This document shows positions 21,768 through 32,439 of a stretch of DNA of 64,000 nt, piece by piece; position 1 is the stretch's first letter, and every line of letters begins with the position of its first letter. Origin of the DNA: Lyophyllum atratum (taxonomy: Eukaryota; Basidiomycota; Agaricomycetes; Agaricales; Lyophyllaceae); NCBI GenBank assembly GCA_014905825.1, contig JACGCN010000043.1, positions 186,001-250,000 on the forward strand, written 5' to 3'. The position numbers were made by a program, and so were the translations under genes. The notes beneath the pieces are model-generated. The model had not been told where the DNA came from. It did not search any database and saw nothing but the letters and a program-made list of their open reading frames with translations.

Positions 21768-23121
21768 CTACTGACCGTTCCAGACAGCTGTAAACCCAGA
21801 GTTTATCAACATCGTGCAATTCACGTGTCACGAAATGCATGGACGTACCGGGTCCAGGGATGGTGTAGGTCGTAGTGGTGGCAGCCTCGGCGGTGTAGAT
21901 GTTGATATTGACGCCGGGGTCCGACATTGAGTACGCACCTAAAAAGAGTGTCTGGTCAATGCATCGTGGAGTTGGAAAAGTGAAATATATAATGACCGGG
22001 GAATTTGACGAGGTAGCTTCCGCTGGGGGTCTTTCCTCCTCCTCCAGTAACGGTGAGCTGACCGCCTTCAGATTTTTATGTGTCAGGAATGAGGAGTCAG
22101 TATATGTTTACGAATGTGACTGACACTCCGGGTAGAATTGGGGGGTGTTGGCCTGGTGCAGGGCGAGGAGCTCGTGCTAAAAGGTCGTCGTCAGTTTGAT
22201 CTGCAGTATGATAATGAAATTGTCTATTTCTTACCCTGATGAGGTACTCGCCGGCAGCGAGGGAGGCGGGGATGGTGGCGGTGTAAGAGAGGGAGTTCAT
22301 AACTTGTCCGGTTCCCCAGACGCCATTACTGAGAGGACGTTAGATCGGTTGTCCACCAACCACAAAAGTTTGACGTACGGGAGGTTACCAGAGACCAAAC
22401 CTAACAAAATCATAAACATTCTTGGGCTGATCGCGAAGAGAGATAGTCGTTCATACCTGTGTGTGCAATCTTGAACCACGAAAGACTGTTGCTATTCGCC
22501 GAAGTGCAGGAGCCGGAGCATTTGGCCATGTACACCATCACGGGACCTTGGGCGTGTGTCCACTGACTGGGTTACACAGGAACATGAGTCGCTTTGGCTT
22601 GCATATTAAATTCAGTATCGTACTTCCACTTAGCGGTGATAGCAGTGCCTGCAGCGACGGTGGCCGAGAGCTGAAGGGGACCAGCCTGTCCGTTGTTATT
22701 GCAGCTCATGGTCTATAAAAGAGGATCTTAATTTAATTCTTAGAGGGTGAAGTCATGAGCGGACATACCGAAGCTGTAGGCGACAGGATGCTGAAGGCTA
22801 ACGTTAGCTTGTAATATTTAGACATCACTAGTTTTAGGCGTACGGGTCATAGCTGCCTGTAATGAAATGAATCAAGGATCTCGTGAAGATTGAGCGGGAG
22901 AAACGTACTGTATGGCCGCTCGACACTCGTCTGTCCAGTAGGGCTGTTGTAGGGAGACCATCCGGGGTAGGTGGTTCCTGTAAACAGTGCATAAGTCGGC
23001 GCCACGCTATGGTATTGTGCGAGAGATGCTTACCGCCGATGACATATGAACTGACACCACCGTGTGCAGCTGCCTGCGACACGAGGAACGAGGCCAAAAC
23101 AACAAGAGAAGAGTAGATCAT
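21768..23121 (-). CDS. Lytic polysaccharide monooxygenase, AA9 family (formerly GH61)
   Basis: ATG at 23121, stop at 21768, about ten exons; the first are 23121-23034, 22977-22909, 22856-22844, 22790-22769, 22712-22624, 22566-22457 and 22400-22379. A signal peptide of about 19 residues ends at A-A-A, so the mature protein begins with the copper-binding His1 (H-G-G-V-S-S-Y-V-I-G-G). The second ligand His lies in Q-W-T-H-A-Q-G-P, and the axial Tyr in Q-F-Y-P-E-C. Cysteines in S-C-N-N-N-G and P-E-C form the family disulfide. It ends W-N-G-Q, without a cellulose-binding module. Family enzymes cleave cellulose oxidatively outside the cell with Cu and a reductant or peroxide. A TATA element (ATATAAA on the minus strand, 23164-23170) lies about 45 bp upstream. 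Exons of 13 and 22 nt are unusually small. Confidence 0.92.
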
Positions 23122-23719
23122 TCTGAAGGCTTTGTTGATTCAAAGATCATCTTGGCCGCGTCCTTTATATTGCTGACATTCAGCAGGTGCTGAACATCAG
23201 CTCGCTTTGAGGACTATTTTCGGTTGGTGGGGCCTCGACACATCCGAGGTTTTCTGGACCTTAGTCGGGGTCAAACAAGAAGTAGAGATTGTTATGAGGT
23301 TGCATAGATTTTGCTCCATAGAAGGGAGTGCCAAGACCATGGAAGAACTATGATATGGCTCGAGGAAGTATCATCGGAAATTTAAGATTTACCCCGTGAT
23401 AAATACCTGTCGCTCACCTTTCCGACTTCTTTCCGCGACGTCTGGGGTCGATGTCATACTAACTAGGACATCCTTGACGACGCGGCCTCGTCGTCACTCG
23501 GAGAAGAGGACTGGAGAACCGCAAGATCTTGCTCGGGTCGGCGAAAAGGCCGCAGAATAGATGTGAGAGGGGCTTGTCTAAGAGCTTTCATTCCGTTGAC
23601 ATTTAAAAGACCACCTCGTTGGTTGAACTTTCAAGCCGCGATTGCACATGACTATGTAGCCCATACCGCATCCGCTCGCTAGGCCAAAAGGATAGATCAT
23701 TGCCTGCGATACAATTTAG
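23122..23719. other. Intergenic upstream of the LPMO gene
   Basis: Holds the LPMO promoter (TATA at 23164-23170) and the 3' flank of the PLP-binding protein gene. No further gene seen. Confidence 0.5.
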
Positions 23720-24804
<1,085 letters not shown>

Positions 24805-25028
24805 CTATCTCAGATATAAGCCTGTGGACGCGCGCTCTCGCCGCAGAACCTGCTACTTTTCACCGATAACTCCGTTCTCCCTTCGTATGTTTTCCACATC
24901 GATACTTATGGGACTTCAGTATCACGCAATGTAAGTTCTTTGATTTGACCTGTTTAGCTTTGAAGACCGTATACCTCCGACATATTCAGCTCGTACTGCT
25001 CGTCACTTGTGTCAACCGAGGTGGACGA

Positions 25029-25330
25029 ATGGCAGTGTCAATCGAGGAAGTTGATGAACATGGAAATCTCACAAAGCAGAAAAACCCTCGCCGAACTACG
25101 AAACGAAAGCGCGGTACCAAGTCCAAGAAGGCTGCTGATGCAGGCTCCGAAGACGAAGATCGCTCTCACCGTGCGGCTGTGCCTAATACGTCTGCTCCGC
25201 CTGGACCTCGTGAAAGTACCTCGGGAACAAGAAAGGTATGATTTCTGCTTTTAACGGCCTCAGTTGTTTCGGATGTAGAAAAAACTTCACCTAGCTTGTG
25301 CACAGGCTACCACCGCTTTGCGTCGTTAGG
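25029..25330 (+). CDS. Possible small basic protein, gene model uncertain
   Basis: An ATG at 25029 opens a frame rich in K, R, E and T (an R-R-T-T-K-R-K-R-G stretch could be a nuclear signal). A donor GTATGA at 25237 and an acceptor TGTAG near 25280 join it in frame to a short exon ending at the TAG near 25330, giving about 85 residues. I do not recognise the protein. The frame is also open upstream of the ATG, and a further 5' exon starting near 24890 is possible, but I could not join it in frame. Weak call. Confidence 0.25.
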
Positions 25331-25652
25331 TTTAGCTCTATTCTTAATTATATGTATCTTTATCGTCTCTGTCTTTTCATGATCTACATATACCTACCGT
25401 ATGCCGTCGACGGACGTCGACGGCTCCAACCCGTACCGTTGAGGACTGTGAGGAGGTCTTGCACGGACGGCTAAAACCGTTCCGTCACCGTGGACAGCCG
25501 TGCATTCGACGGCCGTCGCCGTGCCACGGACAGTGCGCAGCCCTACGGATTTCGTCTAGTTTTACTTATGGAGCGTCTATCAAGAACAAGCGACTGATTA
25601 TAACATACTAAGCTTGCTCCAAAGTACATCTTAGCTAAACAATGTATCCTGA
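25331..25652. other. Gene-free stretch with a CCGT/ACGG palindrome island
   Basis: Contains CCGTCGACGG at 25404-25413, CGTCGACGG at 25415-25423, CGACGGCCGTCG at 25508-25519 and other CCGT/ACGG words in about 150 bp. No gene seen. Confidence 0.5.
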
Positions 25653-26081
25653 TCACAGCGGTGGGACGCCCATGCCCAGCAAGTCCTCCTTCATCCACAC
25701 AGAACGCATCCACCGTGGTCGCACCTCATTCAAATGGGCTGCCGCAGCGATATCCTTCAACTGATCCATGGTCAACTTAGTGAGGCGCTCCTTGGGCATA
25801 TCCTTTTCAGCGCTTGCAACAGCCAGCATGTGGACTAATCCCAGCTCGGGATCGTCAGTCAATACAGAAGCCAGATTCATTCGATTGTTATTGGTGGCCC
25901 TTTTGATCTTGTCTAGAGCCACCCCCAGGTTAGGCTCCGAGCCCTTGTGGGATACCCAAGATCGATCAACAAGGGCCCTGTAGAAGGCCACGTCGTCTGG
26001 GAAGGGAAAGCCAAAGTATAGGACAACTCCTCCCTCCGGATCTACAAAACACTCGAATGTTAATCGACGTTGGAACGGCAT
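25653..26081 (-). CDS. Orphan protein of unknown function
   Basis: Frame of 142 codons from the ATG at 26081; the frame is open 33 codons further upstream but without another ATG, so an additional 5' exon is possible. The visible protein has an N-terminal V-D-P-E-G-G-V-V-L-Y-F-G-F strand-rich part, then a helix-rich part ending with W-M-K-E-D-L-L-G-M-G-V-P-P-L. No family recognised, no signal peptide and no membrane segment. It is divergent from the nuclease-like orphan at 26853, with a tandem repeat in between. Confidence 0.35.
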   Translation of the reverse strand: MPFQRRLTFECFVDPEGGVVLYFGFPFPDDVAFYRALVDRSWVSHKGSEPNLGVALDKIKRATNNNRMNLASVLTDDPELGLVHMLAVASAEKDMPKERLTKLTMDQLKDIAAAAHLNEVRPRWMRSVWMKEDLLGMGVPPL

Positions 26082-26312
26082 CAGATAGCTACTCGCCGTC
26101 GGGAATGGGGGGAGGGGAGGGGATCGCCGAATTTGACATGTTGTGCTTATGGAACGATGTGAGCTGGATGGATGCTTCAAGACCTTGGCGTCAGTGAAGG
26201 CATTGATGGCGAAGTAAGGCTGGCCTACCTGACTTGTCAGTGGAAACGGGCAGAAAGTTTGAGAGGCTAAAGGCTACAGAGCTCCCAGGCTACTTAAATG
26301 GTCAGCACGTGG

Positions 26313-26782
26313 CTGTGTATTGACAACTTCGGCTTGGCTTCCATTGTTCGAAATCGATACCACCACCATGGCCATTGTTCGGTTTCCTGTTGTCCTGTAT
26401 CTATCTCGCTGCTTACTTCTTGCAATTTTGACTTCTGTTGTTCACTTTCTTGCCACTTACTTCTTGTTCTGGCTCTGTACTTGTTGTTCAATCTTCTTCT
26501 GGCTGCTTATTTGCTGTTCTGGCTGCGGCGTTTCTTTGTGTTTGAATGCTGCGGTGTATGGACAATTGCTAGGCTTCCATTGTTCGAATTCGATACCACC
26601 ACCATTGTTCAGATTCCTGTTGTTCTGTTCCTCGCTGCTTGCTTCTTGTTCTGACTCCTGTCGTTCTCTTTCTTGCTGCTTACTTCTTGTTCTGGATCTG
26701 TACATGTTGTTCAATCTCCTTCTGACTGCTTAATTCTTGTTCTGACTGCGGTGTTTCTTTGCGTTACAATGCTGCCGCCGCA
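26313..26782. repeat. Tandem duplication, two units of about 237 bp
   Basis: The block beginning GGCTTCCATTGTTCGAA at 26336 recurs at 26573 (offset 237 bp), and both units end with a related C-G-GTGTTTCTTTG...AATGCTGC segment. The units are pyrimidine-rich with many TTGTTCTG/CTTGTTCT words. The array ends directly at the TATA-like element (26783-26789) of the gene at 26853, so it forms that gene's upstream region. Confidence 0.75.
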
Positions 26783-26789
26783 TATAAGG
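26783..26789 (+). promoter_or_regulatory. TATA-like element of the orphan gene at 26853
   Basis: TATAAGG, 64 bp upstream of the ATG, right after the tandem repeat. Confidence 0.4.
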
Positions 26790-26852
26790 ACCCAGGTGAA
26801 ATATCGAATAATCATCACACAACCACCACGCAGCATCTCACAATCTTCTCAA

Positions 26853-27524
26853 ATGGCTCAAGTGGCAACATCCGTTCCTGCACTCAACCTCCCGCCTCAT
26901 GCACTCAACCAGCTTGAGAGTTTCCTCACTATCAAACTTAGACGTGCTGTAGCTGCCGCTGAAGCTCGAAATTCCAACGCGGAAAATCTGGAATCCCCGT
27001 GGTATGAAGTCTGGAGTCTTTTCCTTGAGAAACTCCTGCTTCGACACAACCGGTTTGGCGCATGCCCACAGGCGACAATCGTGGCCGATATAGGATGGCG
27101 CTCCGCCTGGAGAACCCCAGATTTCATCGTCTTCCGATACCTTGACCAGCTCCTTCGCAACCAGATCCGCATTCACGATCGTATCCCACGTCTTATAGTG
27201 GAAATCAAGCGACACCCGACCCGTCTCAGCGTTGCTTATATCAATTCGCTCTTCAGATCCTTCATGACTCTTCACCAGATTCGGGACCAAGCAAAGGTAG
27301 CATTCGCTCGCTATCGGAATATCCACGGTGTCTATATCCTTCAGTGCCTTGGACGATGGTGGAGAAGCGGCTACCTCGCTAGAGCTGGAGTCTCACCTCT
27401 GCATGATAATCATGGGCCTCCGCCAGCCGACATACAGTGGGAGCAGATCGTCGATGTGACGACACCTGCTTCAGATCAGAACATTGCGACGAACCTCACC
27501 GTTATGACTGTATTTGCTCCCTAG
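26853..27524 (+). CDS. Orphan protein with PD-(D/E)XK nuclease-like signature
   Basis: Single exon, 223 residues from the ATG at 26853; the frame is open further upstream, but that part translates the tandem repeat and is not protein-like. A helix with E-V-W-S-L-F-L-E-K precedes T-P-D-F-I-V-F (Asp near residue 90) and, 27 residues later, R-L-I-V-E-I-K-R-H (Glu117-x-Lys119), the order of the PD-(D/E)XK core. A downstream helix and G-V-Y-I-L strand are compatible with the rest of the fold. Nuclease function is inference. It differs in sequence from the other candidate at 1438-1983 but shares the motif order, small size and lack of introns. Confidence 0.5.
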   Translation: MAQVATSVPALNLPPHALNQLESFLTIKLRRAVAAAEARNSNAENLESPWYEVWSLFLEKLLLRHNRFGACPQATIVADIGWRSAWRTPDFIVFRYLDQLLRNQIRIHDRIPRLIVEIKRHPTRLSVAYINSLFRSFMTLHQIRDQAKVAFARYRNIHGVYILQCLGRWWRSGYLARAGVSPLHDNHGPPPADIQWEQIVDVTTPASDQNIATNLTVMTVFAP

Positions 27525-27914
27525 AGGTTGGCGTATTGATCGAAATCGGACTTAATTAATAGTGCTACTCAATTCGCCGCCTCTGTGTAAAATCAGTACT
27601 TTTGCCTCTATGTATTTCTCAAATAAATCCATTAACGCCCATTAAACTCATGCAGGAAGAGATTCCGCGCCGTCGTGACTAGTGCCTGAATATGTGCAGG
27701 ACATCTTTTGATAACGTTCTCCGATCCCAGTATCGTATTCACAAAGTATTCATCAATACACCACTAACCATCCAGGATATCCTGCTGCACCCACCCAGTC
27801 GACGCTGCATTGTCATCGACACAGGGCCCTGTATAATCCGTCACTGTTCTGGACAAACATGCTTCATCTCTTCGTGGACTACACCGTGTATACGAGTATC
27901 GTATCTACATGCCT
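27525..27914. other. Intergenic, no gene seen
   Basis: 3' flanks of two convergent genes; nothing recognised. Confidence 0.4.
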
Positions 27915-29198
27915 TTAATTCTCTCCTTTCCATTCTGACAACGGGATGCAGTCGCCATTTGGCATGCTACTTGCCGCATAGCGTTCTCCCGCGACGTCAG
28001 CTTTCTCAACCACGTCACGGATTGCCTTGACATCCTTCGGAGCTAACGTTATCTCTGCGCCGTGAGCATTCTCTTCAAAGCGTTCGATATTGCGGACTCC
28101 CGGAATAGGGATGACTACAGGATACCAACATTACGATCGTCGGCACAGCAACGAATAACGGATGATGGACAAGCTACAGTTGGGGTGCTCGGCGAGAATC
28201 CATGCCAGAGTGATTTGGCTGTTGGTGGCAGTGTATTTGTCTGCGACCTTCTTGAGCTCGTCCACGATTTTGAGGTTCTTTGGGAAGTTCTCGTTCGAAA
28301 ATCTGAGAGACTGTTTCCGGTAGTCACCTTCCTCGAAGTCGGCAGGAGAACGGAATCTGTTTGGAATATGCAATAGGTCAGGAAGCCACGTCTTGTACCG
28401 CTGAGTAGTAGCTGACCTTCCGGTGACCAGACCACGCCCAAGTGGGGAATATGCGACTACCGCCATGTCATACTCGTTGATGACGTCAACGAATCCAGTC
28501 TTCTCGACATAGAGTTTGAAGGGGCTGAACTCCATCTGCGCGGCAATGACCTTTGCCCCGACGCCCTTCACTGCCTTCGCACGCTTCAATGTAGCGATGC
28601 TGGGTTCTGACAAACCAATCCACTTGATTCGACCTGTCTCGACAAACGGCCGCAGCGTCTCTAGTACCACCTCGATAGGCACCTCTGGATCGACGCGGTG
28701 TTGGTAGTAAAGATCGACATAGCTTGTCTGGAGCCTCGACAGGGACTTGGCGAACTCGGAGCGGATGTAAGCTGGTTTACTGTTGGGTTTGTGATCATCC
28801 TTGGAAGGGTCCCATGCACCGAATTTCGTCGCGAGGAAAATCTCGGAACGGCGACCTGTATTTTTGAACCAGAGGCCGAGAAGTTCCTCGACCTCATAAT
28901 TAATCAGGTGGAGAGAACAAGAATGGACAAAGGGGGGTGCACTGACTGTGACCATAGATATCGGCTGTGTCCCAGAACGTCATTCCACGATCAGCAGCGT
29001 AGGTCAGAGTTTTGAGAGACTGCTTGTCGTCGCTTTTGCCATAAAATGCACCCATTCCTGTTGTATTTTCATGAGGACGCCCACTACCTGAAGTCGGTAG
29101 GGGTAAGACTGACTCATGGCTCCAAGGCCGACTGCACTAACATTCGGTCCATTCTTGCCTAGCTTGCGTGTCGGGAGTGTTTTCATACTTGGTGGCAT
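27915..29198 (-). CDS. Aldo/keto reductase (YakC/AKR13-like)
   Basis: ATG at 29198; exon 1 runs to 29114, exon 2 starts at 29057, and the last frame ends N-G-D-C-I-P-L...E-W-K-G-E-N-stop at 27915. The TIM-barrel signature is complete: L-G-K-N-G-P-N-V-S-A-V-G-L-G-A-M; catalytic Asp and Tyr in D-T-A-D-I-Y-G; Lys in F-L-A-T-K-F-G; His in Y-Y-Q-H-R-V-D; then W-I-G-L-S-E and V-A-Y-S-P-L-G-R-G and the NADP-binding I-P-I-P-G-V-R. The enzyme should reduce aldehydes with NADPH in the cytosol. I could not fit one junction (after D-I-Y-G, near 28953) to a canonical GT-AG pair without losing frame, so this exon border is uncertain or carries a one-base change. Confidence 0.8.
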
Positions 29199-30392
29199 CG
29201 TTGTGAAGGTAAGTTGACTCCTTTTGCTTCTTTTGAAACGTTTATGAAGAGTTTCATCTATTCTAGTCAGATCTACTGCTGACGTCAGTAGCGAAGAGTG
29301 AACGAATTTCAATTTGGACCCTAGTACTATGAAGTAGTTCCCCTGACTGTTTACGTGCTCGCAGACTTGTCTTCATTATAACGGCTGGTCACGAGTCTAA
29401 CTTAAACCCTGAAACTTTATGTAAGGGCTCTCCTGCTCATTGCATGCGGACTGCGAAGCGGTATACACGAAGCTTTCCTGTCGTGGGACACGGCCGATCC
29501 GATCCGGTTGGTGGGAGGGATGACGTCAGCGTGTCCCTGGGACACGGCGGCTGTGCTGGCGGGCGGGAAGGGCTCGGTCGTCGTCTGGGGAGGCGAGCGG
29601 AGGCCGAACGACGCGTCGGGCGGCGAATTTCCACCTGCGACCATGTCGTTATCACACCCAGGGAATAGATTGATGGTTTTTATCTCGCGTTGATCATATC
29701 TAGCAAGATCTAGACGGAATCAAGGGTCCAGCGTATCCCATAACCCGAAAACACCTTATTTTTCATGGGACACGCTCTGGGAGGGGCTGCCTGCCAAAAA
29801 GTGCGTGTCCCATGAATTTCTAAGTGCCTCTTTCACTTGTGGGACACGCCGCGTGTCCCCGAGCAAGCGAAGTCAGAGATCTCCCTGCATCAAGGGTGTA
29901 ATGATTAGTATTGTAACGGAATCCCGCGTTCCTGAGCCTCTGGGAAGAGCAAAAATTCCAATTTTTCCCTCAATGGTGGGGCTACATGTCCTTTACGGGC
30001 TGCACATAAAACTGCACGGCAGGGATAGCAGCATTTCATTTTTCCTGGCCTCGAGAAACGCGACGGCTCTCCATCGGAAGTCAAATTGGTTGCCCCTTAT
30101 ATTCTCAGACCCGTGTCCCAGGACGTTCTAAAGGTTGCTTAAGTTGAACTAGACTAAGCTTGGTACCCCGCACTGCGCACAGAGCTCGTAAGGGCCTTTG
30201 CCAAGCAGAAGCATACAGGACCATCAAGCGCGAGAAGAAGGCTGGGCAAGCTCCCTGATCACGGTTCGAGTCACATCTTCCCTCCCAGCCTACTCATTAC
30301 CCAGCCATGGGTGGAAATGTACGCAGACAGTCAATCTGGCGATTGATTTCACACTGAATTTTACTACGCACAAGAATTTGCAGTCTCCTTTT
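29199..30392. other. 1.2-kb gene-free stretch with a GGGACACG word island
   Basis: Eight copies of GGGACACG or its reverse complement lie between 29485 and 30120, three of them arranged as adjacent inverted pairs (29530-29546, 29841-29859; also an 11-bp inverted pair 29764-29774/29804-29814). No gene is supported. The right end holds the 5' flank of the F-box gene. Confidence 0.5.
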
Positions 30393-32142
30393 ATGGACCG
30401 ACTCAAAACCAATTATCTTGCCACAGATGTTGAGGTTCCCAAGATCCGTCAGATCGTGTCGAACTCCTTGGAAGAACTCCAGCGTATCGATGAGAGGATA
30501 TCACGTTCATACGCTCTCATCGACGATCTCAATCTCCAGTGGAAAAAACTGGATGAACATATCCACGACCATCGCGCTCTCATTTCTGGAATCCGTAAAC
30601 TGCCAGTGGAAGTGATACAGATAATATTCTGCTGGTGCCTTCCTTCGCGTAACTGTGCGATGAGCTCTGGAGAGCCTCCCTTGTCACTCGGCCGTGTATG
30701 TAGTACGTGGCGGCAGATCAGCTTTTCCACCCCGCAACTATGGTCATCCCTCCACATTTCACCTCCTTTAGACTACGGTCATGGACGAGACCAAAGCGAC
30801 TGGCTGGTGCCATATGGTGAAGCAATCGAGGCATGGTTAACTCGCTCTGCTAGCCTTCCCATTTCCATCTCATTCGTAGAGGAGCAGTACCCCGCTTATC
30901 CGAGCGACGCAATGTCGACGGAAAAACCGCTACCTTCTCGACATTATGTTCGGGTTCTCACGCCGCTGGAAGCATCTCAATCTTAGGATCATCCAGGAGT
31001 ATATGCGTCCTTTCACTAGTCTGACCGAAAATGATGTTCCAGTCCTCGAAACTGTACAACTCGAGCTCATAAAGCCCTCGCCCGAAGTAGACTTCCCACT
31101 TCTTCCCTTCTTGCATTCTCCGTCCATCCGGAAGCTTTCGCTTTGGAATTATATACACCGAATGCCGTCTAGCCTTCCAGTGCAATGGGAAGTTCTCACC
31201 TCACTTTTACTCACATCCAGGGATCCATACAACCGTCTTCTCCTGACCATAAGCCACGCGTTGAACCTCCTCAATGGGTGTCCGCGCCTTGCTACATTCG
31301 CCTGTGACGTCTCCCCAGATGGAGTAGACATGGTATCTACGCATGCTATCGGCCTTCCCCATCTACGAGAATTGAGGCTCAAACTAGCATCATGGCCCAT
31401 TCAAGACGAGGAACAAATCAAAAGCTTTTTCGAGAGCCTGGATCTTCCTCAACTTCGACACATAGAATTGATGGGAGCTTCCTACTTTTGTCAGCTGCCC
31501 TTCATACGCTTCATACCCCTGATTTTCCCTCACAGCACAATCGACACGATGGCATTCGATATCGAGGCAACCACCACAGACGATCTGTCGGAATGTCTCC
31601 GTATGACCCCTTTCCTCAAGAGACTATACCTCGAGTCCCCGCGCAATGATTGCCATGGTCCGTGGGATAGTTTTCCTGGATCGCAATTGGAGGAGGCTCC
31701 TCCGGAGGCTCTACCTACTCTTTCGGCGGCTTTCATCAGCGGCCTCACTCCAGAATCTTCAATGACAGAGACGACTTTATGCCCCTTGTTAGAGGAAGTG
31801 GAACTCCTATTCTCTTCTAGTACCAACGTGACGGACGACGACATACTTCAGTTCATTCTATCCAGAACGATGCTCGCGCCTGAGGGCATGGTGCGTCTGA
31901 GACGCGCAAATTTCACTTTTCGACGCTGCATGCAACGCGACATTTATCCCGATCTGGCGCCTGTCCTTGAGATGGGTTTCAAGCTCCATCTCAAGTACGA
32001 CGGACCCGTGCCTGCATCCAGAGTCATTCCCGTCTTCATGCCGTTCAACTATATCAGCATTTGTGATGACCTCCAGTATGATGCTTGGCAACCTCGAAGG
32101 ACGCTTGTACCATCGGCATGGGGGCCGTATTTTAACCGGTAA
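30393..32142 (+). pseudogene. F-box protein gene with a one-base frame break
   Basis: The ATG at 30393 starts a coiled-coil-like helix (E-E-L-Q-R-I-D-E-R-I ... I-R-K-L), then an F-box: L-P-V-E-V-I-Q-I-I-F-C-W-C-L-P ... L-G-R-V-C-S-T-W-R-Q-I-S-F-S-T-P-Q-L-W-S-S-L. The frame ends at a stop near 30987, while the leucine-rich remainder (R-R-W-K-H-L-N-L-R onward to 32142) is in the +1 frame. Dropping one base from the A5 run at 30922-30926 would join the two parts without loss, giving a protein of about 583 residues. So either the gene carries a recent one-base insertion or the base is an assembly error. The rest of the frame is intact over 1.2 kb, which argues for a very young lesion. Family role: substrate receptor of SCF ubiquitin ligases. 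Confidence 0.65.
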
Positions 32143-32439
32143 GGTTATGGGACCCAAGGGTTTTACTCCATCTACTGGATCTTTACATCCTCCTCTACCC
32201 TTTTTCTGCCATCTTTACCAGCTTACTATCCTTCCCTATCTTCCTTTATTCACGATCGAGAAGCATTCATTCATCTGTCAGCACTGAACTATAGTACCAG
32301 ACTTCGCGGCTGGATCGAGTTCTGGACACGCCAGATAATCACATCGAGAGTACCACAGTCCACGTTCCGACACAACTCAATCTAAAATAGATGATTTCAT
32401 TCAAATTCCAGTCGTTCTCGCCTCTGTCAATGCGCTCAA
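32143..32439. other. Intergenic 3' flanks
   Basis: Nothing recognised between the F-box gene and the MDR pseudogene. Confidence 0.4.
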
